Part shown: positions 35,892 to 46,108 of the stretch, piece after piece
How the letters are laid out: every line of letters starts with the position of its first letter
Numbering within the stretch: the stretch's first letter is position 1
Assembly (NCBI GenBank): GCA_023374045.1
Contig: CM041777.1
Span: 109,829,588-109,893,587, forward strand
Length of the DNA: 64,000 nucleotides
DNA from: Limonium bicolor
Lineage: Eukaryota > Streptophyta > Magnoliopsida > Caryophyllales > Plumbaginaceae
Direction: 5' to 3'
Program-made: the position numbers and the translations under genes
Notes under the pieces: generated by a model
Told to the model about the DNA's origin: nothing
Seen by the model: only the letters and a program-made list of their open reading frames with translations
Databases searched by the model: none

Positions 35892-38089
35892 TGTAACACC
35901 CCCAAACACTGGCCTAGGAGTTAGGGGTATTACACGCCGCGTATTATTACATAATAACGCAAGGCTCTAAAAGAACGAACTTAAACACATATTCAAATAA
36001 GGCCCAAAACAGAATACTTGAACAAAGTATAACCACAATGAAGTCTTAACACCTCAAAAGGTTTTACAGAACCCACCAAACGTATAACAGAAACGGAAGC
36101 TAACAAAAGGCCCAAAGGCTCAAATCCGAATACAAAGTCTCAAAAGTAACTAATAATGAAACATCTAACTCCAGAGCTGCAAAACGACCTTCACTGATCA
36201 ATCTGCAATGTTAGATAGAAATAGGGGAATGAGCACACAACTATGCCCAGTAGATGACAAACTTCATCAACCAGCATGCTCAAAACATTTAAGAATGTTA
36301 TCAAATCAGAAGGAGTCAAGAGAATCCATAAACATCAGAAGTCAGAAACAGAAGTCCACACCATAGGGACTAGACAAACAGAAGCAGCAGAAGAAGAAAA
36401 CAGAGTGGGACACTAGCGATCACAGCATACAGACAGAACGAGCAACCAGCTCGTGAACAGAACGAGGAAACCTCACTCGTAAACAGAACAGGTGTAACAC
36501 CCGTGAACAGAACGGGGAACATCACCCGTGAACAGAAGGATCCTACATAGCGCGCTACGAGACAGCGAAACCAGCCATCCAAAGGCTCAGACACAGAGAT
36601 AACTAGGTCCCAAAACAGAAGCTTAAATACAGATAAGCATATGTGCACCAAAGGCACCAGAAAGCTCATAGATAGCTTGGAAATCAGAAGGGGAATCCAA
36701 CCCCGCAAACAGAAGTCAAAACGGAGCTCAAACGAGCAAGTTATGGCCAAAACAGTAGCCTGTCCGAACTTGTGTCCGGACATCAATGTTCGGACACAAG
36801 TCGAGACTCAGTAGGCAAAATCAGACAGATGTCCGAACTTGTGTCCGGACTTCAAAGTTCGGACACAAGTCGAACCTTAAAACAGAAGAAGAGCCAGAGG
36901 TGTCCGAACATCCAAGTTCGGACGGATGTTCGGACATCTTCGGAAAACAGAACGCGGAGAGTCCGAACTTGTGTCCGGACATCCAATGTTCGGACACAAG
37001 TCGAAGCCAAAATCAGAGAATGCAGAAGCTGTGTCCGAACTTCAAAGCTCGGACGGAAGTTCGGACACAGCGAAGATTTTCAAAAGATTAAGCGCAGAAG
37101 GGCATGTCCGAACTTCAAAGCTCGGACGGAAGTTCGGACATGCCGAAAACCTCAGAAATCAGAAGCGAATTCAAACGAACAGAGGCACAAAAACCAATCC
37201 AAATCAACACACACATTTACAAAACAACCTTGGGGGTTTAATCCATTGAAAAGGCATTAAACAGACATAAGACACACACCAACACAGGATCAAATCATCG
37301 AATTAACTGGTAGAATCCAAACTCCCCAAGGCTGAACACACGGATCGAATCCGAAAGCCACCTACCTCAAATACAGCAGAGACGAGTCACAATCTGAACA
37401 GCAGAGCTCGAATCCAAGCAGATACCCCAAACGCAGACCGGAAAGCAATGCCAACCCTCTAACTGAATACAATTGCAATCCCAAATCAGAAACGCAACCA
37501 AAACCCCGAAACTGAAACTGTAACCTGAACGGGAATACTATTCTCACCTGAATTCTGACAGTAGGACAACGGATTCGCGGACGACGCCCACAGTAGAAGA
37601 GAATTGACTGAGAATGCGAAATCGCCACTGATTCACAATCAGATTGCAAAGGGGAATTAGAAAGCAAACACTTCAGAAACCATAGAACCGAAGAAGGCTA
37701 ACTTCTATACCTTAAATTGAACAGGAACGCAACGAAGAGAATGGGTCCACAGCAGAGGCTCGAATCTTCAAACCGGCACAGCAACTCTTACAGATCGAGA
37801 AGGCAAGAAAATGCAGAGAGGGAGTTGAGAGAGAGAGAGCGTCTCAGCAGATGAAACTGATCGGGGAATTAGAAAGTGAGAGCGTGGTGAGGAACGTGGT
37901 TAGGGAAGTAATTAAGGATGATTTAATAAGAAATAATATTAGGCTCTCACCAGAAAATCAATTGAGGAAGGAAAAGACTTCTTCGTCCCCAGCTTAATTA
38001 GAATGGACTTCCTTGTCCTGAATAATGAGATAAGCCACTTAAAATAAGATGGTGATGAAATAAATTATGACCAAAACTTGGGTATAACA
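35892..38089 (-). repeat. LTR 6 (outermost 5' LTR of the array)
   Basis: This 2198-bp LTR is the sense-upstream end of the array. No purine tract follows it at 38090; instead unrelated DNA with a 49-bp direct repeat starts there. Its variable loop (36358-36366) matches LTR 1 almost exactly, while the bases just before it match LTR 3. Confidence 0.93.
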
Positions 38090-38366
38090 GTAACTTTTCA
38101 AGTATACCTTCGTTCTCAACATCAGGAAGGTTACTGATTCTATTCTTAAGCACGAGACGAACAGATTTCGAGTCATATACAAATTATCAATCATTTCCAC
38201 CTAATTTACCAAAAAAAAAGTTTCTGAATATTTCATCCATCGGTGGTGATCGAATTTTGGCCCATCTGTGTCTCTAACCACTAGACAAGATGCTGATCCT
38301 TACTTGGTCGACCAAGGGTAACTTTTCAAGTATACCTTCGTTCACAACATCAGGAAGGTTACTGAT
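38090..38366. repeat. 49-bp direct repeat flanking the array edge
   Basis: The segment 38090-38138 recurs at 38318-38366 with one mismatch (start gtaacttttcaag). The first copy begins exactly at the base after LTR 6. The 179 bases between them show no recognisable feature. Confidence 0.85.
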
Positions 38367-39054
38367 AATGAATGCATTTTGGCCAACAGTAATCGTAGGT
38401 TGAATACCCACTGATAGTGAATACATATAGTGACTTCATGTTGAGTGGATGGTTTTATCCCATTAGTGAACAACTAAAGTTAAGGAATTAAATTGGTTTC
38501 TTGTCACACAGCTAATACTAGAATTTGGGAGTTCGTTAACACCTTGTTAAAGAAAGGACTTTTAGCAGCCAAAATCAATGAGATTGCGTTTAGACTATTT
38601 ACTCTAGATTCTACTAGACTGCAACAGTGATGAGGAAATCATGGAAGGTGAGAGGAAAAGAAAAACAGGCAGTATTGCTATGGAGGAAAATATCACGACC
38701 ATTCTCGACGTATTTGTTGCCGACGATTGTTGAAAAGAATGTTTATTTTTAACAATTGAAATTGAATACATATTTGAAACATATTTTCAGGACTTCAAAA
38801 GCGAGATCGGTTTGTCGTCGAAGATTGTTGAAAAAAAATGTTTTTTTTACTAATAAATTGTACACATATTTGAAACATATTTTCAAGACTTCAAAAGCGA
38901 TTCTATTTAGAGTTTCATTTTCAATCAACATTGTTCACACGTCATTTGTCATAATGTTACAACTTATTCCACACACACACATCATTTTAAATCTTAAAAC
39001 AAATAACAATTATGATGACTACCAGTACATGAAAGCCAAATGTGGTTGCACTGA
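38367..39054. repeat. Intergenic DNA with a tandem duplication at 38707-38900
   Basis: A unit of about 96 bp is repeated: 38707-38804 and 38808-38900. The best-kept 37 bp are at 38768-38804 and 38864-38900 (acatatttgaaac...). The short frames on both strands here follow the duplication and are not believed coding. Nothing else was recognised. Confidence 0.65.
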
Positions 39055-39507
39055 TCAAGCGGGAGGAGGTCGTCTCCTCGTAGTAGCCCTGTAGCGTGAA
39101 TTGTGTTCCCTACGGTCCGCCTCAGCCCTGCTTCGTATTACATCTGGGTCTTCTAAGTCTGAATCATCTTCATACTTCACAAGAATCCTAACTCTTTCCA
39201 TTATTTCTCCAAGGTCTAAGTAGTTCTGCAACATCATGCGTACGTCTGCATCGGTTAGTATATCGACGATAGAGTCGTTGTACAGATCTTGGTCCATCCT
39301 AAGGTAGACAATGGAAAAGACGTTGAGTTGCTGATTATCAAAATGTGATCTGACAATTTGATTTAATGAAGCTGTTAGGTTGTTAACACTTCTCGGAGTT
39401 CTAATTTCTGTATTGATCACTGCCCATCCCGGAGCACGTTGGAACCGTGCCCCGTATTCATTGAGTGCGGTGTAATGGTTCACGTGAATTGCAAAGGGAA
39501 TTGACAT
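39055..39507 (-). CDS. Hypothetical protein resembling the MuDR-type N-terminal (PB1-like) domain
   Basis: A 150-codon frame runs from ATG 39505-39507 to a stop at 39055. Residues about 50-115 (VNNLTASLNQIVRSHF, then DADVRMMLQNYLDLG and VRILVKYEDD) have the pattern of the ubiquitin/PB1-like domain that begins plant Mutator transposases. An acidic stretch follows and the protein ends in Arg/Pro-rich residues. No zinc finger or DDE transposase core follows, so this is a truncated or separate version. It sits 135 bp downstream of the PMD gene on the same strand, a pairing consistent with a PMD-carrying Mutator-like element. The family match is from recall; an HMM search would decide. Confidence 0.5.
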   Translation of the reverse strand: MSIPFAIHVNHYTALNEYGARFQRAPGWAVINTEIRTPRSVNNLTASLNQIVRSHFDNQQLNVFSIVYLRMDQDLYNDSIVDILTDADVRMMLQNYLDLGEIMERVRILVKYEDDSDLEDPDVIRSRAEADRREHNSRYRATTRRRPPPA

Positions 39508-39642
39508 CCTAATGACATAAACAAGAATGAATTATTTAAAACCAAATAAACATAAATTAAAATTACAACAATCACACCAGTTTAAGCATCAGTACAGAAT
39601 GTTTAAAAACAAACATAAACTAACTCTAAACTAATAAGTCTA

Positions 39643-42349
39643 CTAATATCCAAACCCACCACCACTATACCCACCCCGACCATACCCACCACCACCATAC
39701 CCACCCCCACCATACTCACCCGCCCCAGCCCCAGAACCACCACCAGCATGTCCTCCCCTGCCATCACCACGCCCTCCCCTCCCATCACCCGGTCCCCTCG
39801 CATCACTGTGCCCACCATCACCCCCATGACGACGCGCCTGCTCCATGTGCCTACGGTGCATACCTCCCCTCTAGGCCTAAGGCCTCTGGTGCGACGCCCC
39901 GCGATGTACCACTCCATGCCAGCACGAGGCTGGTTAGGGTTCCTGTGACGTGTGGGCGAATCAGGGGTGGTCGGGACATTAAGCCGGCAGTACTCAAAGG
40001 CCATCTCCAGTGTATCAGCCGCCCAGGGGGGAAGCCGGTGGGCCAGCCGGGTTGTTCTCCGGTGCGAGTCTCATGATAAGCGGCGCTGTCTCATCCCAAT
40101 ACTGTAGTAAGGTATAAATGTGAAGTTAGTATTTAAAAACAATTACAAACAACAAAAAAAATTTAACAAGACAAAGTATTTACCTGGAGCTGATCCTCTC
40201 ATCGTGTACTGGGCCCACCGTCCGCTCCTAGTGGACGCACCTGAACATGAGAAACGCGCAGGAACCACCGGATGTAATCCGGGGCCACGGCCCATGCCAT
40301 CTGTGCACGCGTCAGAGGAAACCTCCACCTGCTGGGCCCTGTCGTGTTGTCCCACACGGCTGTCCCGTAGTCGTACGTAGCAAGGTACGTCTTCCCATGT
40401 CTGGGACGATAATGGCTGTCGGGTCTGATAGGCTGAGGCGGGATAGTCTGCACGTATCCAAACTGGCGCAGACACCGCTCCGGCATATACGGCTCAGCAA
40501 TATCCAAGAACTGTATGGTGCCATAGTACCGGGAGCGCGCCTGTGATACGAGGGCACCCTCTACCTCAATGACAGCCAAGTAACCTACGTTTCATTTAAT
40601 GGAAAACAATTAACAACTTAAATGAGAAACAATGTTTGACGATACGTTAAACGTCAACTTTTTATTACTACAATCGCTAAGCAACTCGTACCTCAGTAGA
40701 GGACATCGTGTCCAGCCGTCCCCTCACGAAACGTAGCCTCTCATCCATCAAATTCCTCGTGTAACGAGGCCACCTCGCCGTCGTCGGGGAGCAACCATCC
40801 CAATCTGAAAGGGGCTCCGGTCTGAACATGGGGAAGTACTCGTAGATCCAGCACTGCGGTGATCATCCGAAACATTAGCCAAGATAGTCAAACAATAACT
40901 TTACAATACTTAAGTCGTGAGCTCGCAATCAAGTTCTCACCTGAAACAACGTCAGACAACCAGCCAGCTGACTTGTATCGCCCGGGAAGCGATGCTGAGC
41001 TGTCGGTACAGGTATGCCAGTGTCCCGGTCCCCCACGCATACAAGTGGACCCTACTAGGGTCACGGATGGGCCAGTAGGACGAGGGCATAACACGATCCC
41101 CGCCCTTGTCGATGATCAATGAGTGGGACACCAGCCACCAGAGGAAGGCCGTCATCTCCTGAAGTGGGTAGAGTATGGACCGCCACAAGTATCATGAAGA
41201 GCTCGGTAACGTACCTGACTCTTCTCCAGGAACCTACAGTCTATCAGCTCCTGCTGGTCCGCCACGCCAAACAGCCGTACGAAGTGGGGGATGAGAACAG
41301 GTAACGGTGGGGCCGCTATACCGAGGCGGGCGCCATCCTCGGGCTGGTACGAAATCGCCATGCCAGTGATGGGGATACCCAAAATGTGGTAGACGTCGTG
41401 GAGAGTAATAGTCATCTCTCCTAATGGCATGTGAAAGGAGTTCATGTCAGGCTGCCATCTCTCCACGAACGCTGAGAGGAGCGCGAGGTCAAAACAACCA
41501 TGCGCTATGTCGACAAGATGCGCAAGTCCGCTATCCTCGCCGCGCTGCTACAGACTCTGGGTGCCTCAATGTACTCAGAGTCCACGCCTCCAAATACTTC
41601 GTCTTAGGCTTGAAGCTAAGACATCCCTTCTCCTGTTGAATATTATATTGAGTTCACACTATGTTAACCATTTCCTAAACAATCTAAAATTTTATGGAAT
41701 CTATACAAGACGGGAAACATACCACTCCTCGCCACACGTCTAGCGCGACGTGACCACCGAAACTCGGGATCAAACTCGTATCCTGAGGGCCTCCGGGCAC
41801 TGGAGTCTGCCCAAGCACCAAGCATCAGCAGCCGGCATCTGCGCCACCCCCTCTGTCGGACCATGTACTGGGGACCGGCGACGACGGTGCACCCGTGTGC
41901 CCTCATGCTCAGCACCCGGCTCATCTATATCCTCGTCATCAGCGTCAGCCTCGCCATGACGTGCGTCTCCGGTCACCTCTGTGGAGGAGTAGGCCAAGCA
42001 GGACTACCAGACCTCACGACCAGCGTCCCATCGCCGATCAATGAGTCCAGATCCACACCATGTAGCTGGTCCACCTCCTGCTCCTCCTCCTCCGCATACT
42101 CCTCCTCCTCCCCCTCCCCTGATCCAGCTCATACTCCGCCCGCAACCTCTCCTCACGGGCTCGTAGAAACTCAAGCTCCCTACGCTTCCTCGATGAAGCT
42201 GTAGCGTACTGTGTACGCCTCCTCTCTGTAGCAACAGCATCAGGCCCGGTCACACGAGGGTGTGATGAGCTCTCGCCTCGGTCGGAAATCGACTTACCCT
42301 TACCCAGACCGAACCTACCAAGCAAACCCTTGCCCTTTCCTCCCACCAT
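39643..42349 (-). pseudogene. Plant mobile domain (PMD / aminotransferase-like) gene, six exons, frameshifted
   Basis: Predicted exons on the minus strand: 42349-41723, 41632-41215, 41158-40941, 40853-40692, 40584-40184, 40101-39643, each bounded by GT-AG introns of 56-107 bp. The start ATG 42347-42349 gives MVGGKGKGLLGRFGLGKG. A Glu-rich acidic region follows, then the PMD core: HVALDVW in exon 1, FVERWQPDMNSFHMP and GEMTITLHDVYHILG in exon 2, LAYLYRQLSIASR in exon 3, CWIYEYFPMF in exon 4. The last exon ends in a Gly/Tyr-rich tail (GGGGYGGGGYG). PMD proteins (MAIN/MAIL family and transposon-borne relatives) act in silencing or transposition. The frame is broken by about eight 1-bp changes, many in G runs (near 42120, 41800, 41000, 40035, 39870), and an in-frame TGA at 40199-40201. 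It is a decayed transposon gene, or an intact gene with sequencing errors. Confidence 0.7.
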
Positions 42350-42544
42350 CTGTTGTTTATCGTAGAATTTAGTCATACTATTTTTACAGTTAGTCAAGAC
42401 CGGTCGAGGTTAGTCAATATCGGTCATACATGCATCTCTGTAGTTCAACGTCAAAATAAATTCATACAAATCCAGTAACTGATTAAAACACGCATAATAG
42501 AGGTATACAATGTAAAAAACCGACCAATTATATAACAAAACAGC

Positions 42545-42790
42545 AAAAAACGAGCCCGAGCGTTCCCGGCAGTTGGCGCCCGCACGCCCTATTCCTCCCC
42601 GGCGCCCGCGCCCTCTCTTCCTCCCCGGCGCCCGCGTCCTCTCTTTCTCCCGCGCGCCTGCGCGCCGTCTTGGTCCCCGCGCCCGCGCGCCGTCTTCGTC
42701 CCGCGCGCCCGCGCGCCCTCCGTCGTCCCGGCGCCAGCGCGCCCGCCGTTGTCCAGGCGCCAGCGCGCGCTCTTCCCTCTCCCGTTTCCG
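42545..42790. repeat. GC-rich low-complexity segment
   Basis: Repeats of the type GCGCCCGCGCGCC in an otherwise AT-rich region. It lies between the PMD start codon and its predicted promoter, so it would be 5' untranslated or intronic. The Arg/Pro/Ala-rich frames on the plus strand come from composition. Confidence 0.7.
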
Positions 42791-43040
42791 ATTTCGTCTT
42801 GTTTTTCTTGCTAAATTTGCTACTTTTACTACTATTCTATGCTAAAAACTATAAATTATGACAAAAAAGAACCTGATTTTGCAGATCAAACTAGCAGAAA
42901 TGATGACTTCAGCACCGGCTTTCCTCCGCTCCTGCTCCCGCTCCGATTACCGCTTCTAGAGAGAAGTCAGAGAGAATTCTAGAGAGATAGAGAGTTTTGA
43001 GATTTTAAATTTTGTGGAGAGATAATAGAGGGTAAAGGTG

Positions 43041-43048
43041 TATATATA
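43041..43048 (-). promoter_or_regulatory. Predicted TATA box of the PMD gene
   Basis: The sequence TATATATA on the minus strand is followed about 30-40 bp downstream by an AT-rich start zone and then CT/GA-rich leader text at 42950-43010. The distance to the ATG at 42349 (about 660 bp) would include an intron ending in AACAACAG just before the ATG. This is inference. Confidence 0.35.
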
Positions 43049-43355
43049 GGAGAATTTAAGAGTAAGGGCAAAATGGTAAAATTTTTTAAATTTCCGACTG
43101 AGCGAAGTGAAAACTCGACTGAGCGAACGAGTTCAGTAATTTTAGAACAAACATGTTGAAAGAGGACACAAATCGTTAAAAATGCTAACTGGACGGAAGG
43201 GGACCAAGCCACAGTCCTGTAAGCGAGGAGCAACGCTGTTTCGCTCCTTTTTCTTTGGTAGGTATTTTTTTTGGTACCAAAGTCGTCTTTTTGCTGTAGT
43301 AGAGTAGTGCTAGTACTTTTTCTCAGGTGCAGGATCCATGATCACGACTCAAAAC
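43049..43355. other. Upstream region, nothing further recognised
   Basis: About 300 bp without a gene or repeat boundary. It would be the promoter-distal region of the PMD gene. Confidence 0.4.
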
Positions 43356-44520
43356 CTATTAAATATAAAGTGAAATGTAACTATATTTTGCTAATTCATA
43401 AAATGCCATTAAAAAAAAAAAAAAAGTTAGGAAATACTACTATATTTTCTAAAAAGTCCATGAAATGTCACTATAGATAGAAAAAAAAACAAAATACCCT
43501 TACTAGTTAAAAGTACTTTTAAAATTCACAATATGCCCTAAGTGTTAAAAATTAACAAAAATATCAAAATACAATAAAAATTAAAAAAATTTAAAAAAAA
43601 TAAAAAATGAAAAAAAATTGTAAAAAATGGAAAAAATTAAAATATCATTAAATTTTTTTAAAAAAATATTTCATTTTTTAAAATTTATTCAATACCATAA
43701 AAAAATATTGAGTTCTAAACAAATAATTTATACCAATATTTCTACTAATTTAGTACCATAATTTATATCATACATTTTTTAATTATTATTTGTAAACAAT
43801 TTAGATTATTTATTTGTGTTTTCAAAATAATAAGTTGCATATTATTATTCTGAAAACGTTTTATTGTACATTTCAAATAAGTTTTACTATTTAATATTGT
43901 ATGTTATATGTATATTCTTAGTCGCTCTATCTCAAATAAATTATTATGTTTAGAATTTTAGTTTTAAATTTTATCACCAATATAAAAAATTATTTACTTT
44001 AATAAATAAAAATCTAATAGTAAATAATAATTAAAAATGTATGATAAAAATTATGATACTTATTTGTATAATTATGGTACTAAATTGGTAGAAAATTGGT
44101 ATAAATTATTTGTTTAGAACTCTATATTCTTTTATGGTATTGAATAAATTTTAAAAAATGAAATATTTTTTAAAAAAATTACTGAGATTTTAATTGTTTC
44201 AATTTTTTTCAATTTTACTTTTTCTAATTTGTTTAATTTTTTAATTTTTTTAATTTTTTTGTAATTTTTATAATTGAATTTATTATAATTTTTTTTATTT
44301 TTATTGTATTTTAATATTTTTGTTAATTTTCAACACATAAGGGCATATTGTGAATTTTAAAATTACTTTATTAACTAGGGGTAATTTTGTCTTTTTTCTA
44401 TTTATAGTGGCGTTTCATGAACTTTTCAGAAAATATAGTGACATTACATGACTTTCTTTTTTTTTAGTGGATTTCATGAATTAGCAAAAAATGATAGTGG
44501 CATTTCATGAAATTTAATAG
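43356..44520. mobile_element. Foldback element with very long inverted repeats
   Basis: The left arm 43356-about 43830 is the inverse of the right arm about 43990-44520, imperfect and with poly-A/T rich interior. Terminal bases are CTATTAAAT on the left and ATTTAATAG on the right. Within each arm a unit of about 50 bp with tttcatgaa(a/c)tg(c/t)cactat is repeated. No transposase is present. No clear target duplication was found, so superfamily is open. Confidence 0.7.
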
Positions 44521-45090
44521 TTACAAGCATCTTTTATAGTAAAGATTAAGGAAACTAATTATAACATAACTCCATCAAGTAAGGGACTTTATTCTGCATG
44601 TATAGTTATATACTTTAATTACGAATCCCCGTAACATATGTAAGCGCTGTGTCAGTTTGACGTTTCTTCTTAATGAACCTGGACAGATAAACAAAAGAAG
44701 AAAAACTAAAATAAAAGATAAAAAGACTTATGTTATCCCCTTCCGTTTTGAATGAATATACTATCCCTTTTCTTTAAACAATATATTATCCCTTCTGGAC
44801 TTGTACGTACATCATGCGAATTCGATTCGAAAGTTATTATATTCAGTCCAAACTCATGACATTTGAGTTGATGTAAATTTGCGTAGAATTTGTTCCATAT
44901 ATATATATATGAATTCTCCGACTTTCATTTTCACATGACATGACACAGAGTTTATCTTATGTATTTTATCCGGTTAGTGTGGCTTGCGGAGGGTCGTCAA
45001 TCCGTGATTTACCCAAATACACTAAAAACCAGCCGTTTTAAGAAGAAAGTTTTTATTGTGAAAAGATTTGTCACATGCCCAATGGCCAAT
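44521..45090. other. Intergenic, nothing recognised
   Basis: AT-rich sequence between two inverted-repeat elements. No frame, RNA gene or repeat could be supported. Confidence 0.4.
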
Positions 45091-45427
45091 GCGATTTTGA
45101 ATCTGGCGCTTGCGCTAGGTTCTAATATGGCGATGTAGTAGTTCTGTCATTTACTTTGAGGTTAATTGTAAATGTCCATATTCGTTTCTCTTCTCCCTCT
45201 CTTTTCCTACTCCCGCATTTTGCGCAGGCAAGGCAACGGAAACCCTCAACTCTAACTATTTTCGCTTCATGCACCTTCCCTTCTGAGCTTCTGCGATTTC
45301 GTTCTCGAGATCCCAGATCTTCCTCCAACAACAGATCACCCTCGCCGTGCTCATCCCTTCTCTTGATCTTCACCTTCCCTTAACCCTAACTCCGGTTCGT
45401 CAACCCGAAATCCATAGTAAGTCTCTA

Positions 45428-46055
45428 TTTTTTTGGCGTTTTCTCTTCGTTTTACTATTGTACTTTTCTAACTTCACTAGTTGTAGTAGTCTTGTGTGGT
45501 GTTCGTTTAATTTTGAACTAGAGATAACCTCAAAAACTGTATCTGAAACCCTAGAATCTCATAGTTGCTCTATACCATTAATCTGTCGTTGATGATTTTT
45601 TTGCGTTTTCTCTATGTTTACACTTGTACTTTTTCTAACATCACTAGTTTAGTAGTTCTTGTGTGGTGTTCGTTTAACTTTGAATAGATAACCTCAAAAA
45701 CTGTATCTGAAGCCCTAGAATCTTATATGTTGCTCTATACCCATTAATCTGTTGTTGACGCACTGAAACGTCCTTTAGTTTTGTTTTTGTGTTGAATCTA
45801 GCTTTTCTATTCTTAAACCTTTTTTGTGGTGAATTGATCTGTTCTTGGTTGCAATGGATTTTTGTTGTGATAACCTCAAAAACTGTATCGGTATCCCTAG
45901 AATCTCATATGTTGCTCTATACCCATTAATCTGTCGTTGACGCACTGAAACCTCCTTTAGTTTTGTTTTTGTGCTGAATCTAACTTTTTTATTCTTAAGC
46001 CTTTTTTGGGGTGAATCGATCTGTTTCTGGTTGCAATGGATTTTTGTTGTATGAG
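45428..46055 (+). repeat. Tandem duplications inside the MULE (5' leader/intron)
   Basis: The phrase gataacctcaaaaactgtat recurs near 45523, 45686 and 45870. The two last units (about 45685-45869 and 45870-46055) are near-identical blocks of roughly 185 bp. They lie between the left arm and the first predicted exon. Confidence 0.7.
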
Positions 46056-46108
46056 TCGATCTGCTCATATATCTGTTATTTTGTTTGTTGTTTGGCTTAG
46101 TTTGAAAT

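Larger units (their letters stand above)
4877..38089 (-). mobile_element. Tandem array of a Ty3/gypsy chromovirus (Tekay/Del-like): six LTRs, five internals
   Basis: Six copies of an LTR alternate with five internal regions, all with coding sense on the minus strand. LTR edges are TG...CA (TGTTATAACC at the sense start, GGGTGTTACA at the sense end). Each internal region has an iMet PBS five bases from one LTR and a purine tract (AAGGGGGAGG) against the other. Domain order is gag, protease, RT, RNase H, integrase, chromodomain-like tail. The RT motif FIDDILVYS, protease [10 protein letters not shown] and C-terminal text point to the Tekay/Del chromoviruses; clade naming is from recall. LTR-to-LTR repeat length is about 6.80 kb, except the unit with deleted copy B. 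The outer flanks are CCTTA and GTAAC, so no target duplication is seen. Confidence 0.95.

Noticed and set aside
42573..42861. Arg/Pro/Ala-rich plus-strand frames
   Set aside because: Low-complexity GC-rich DNA makes open frames in all phases.
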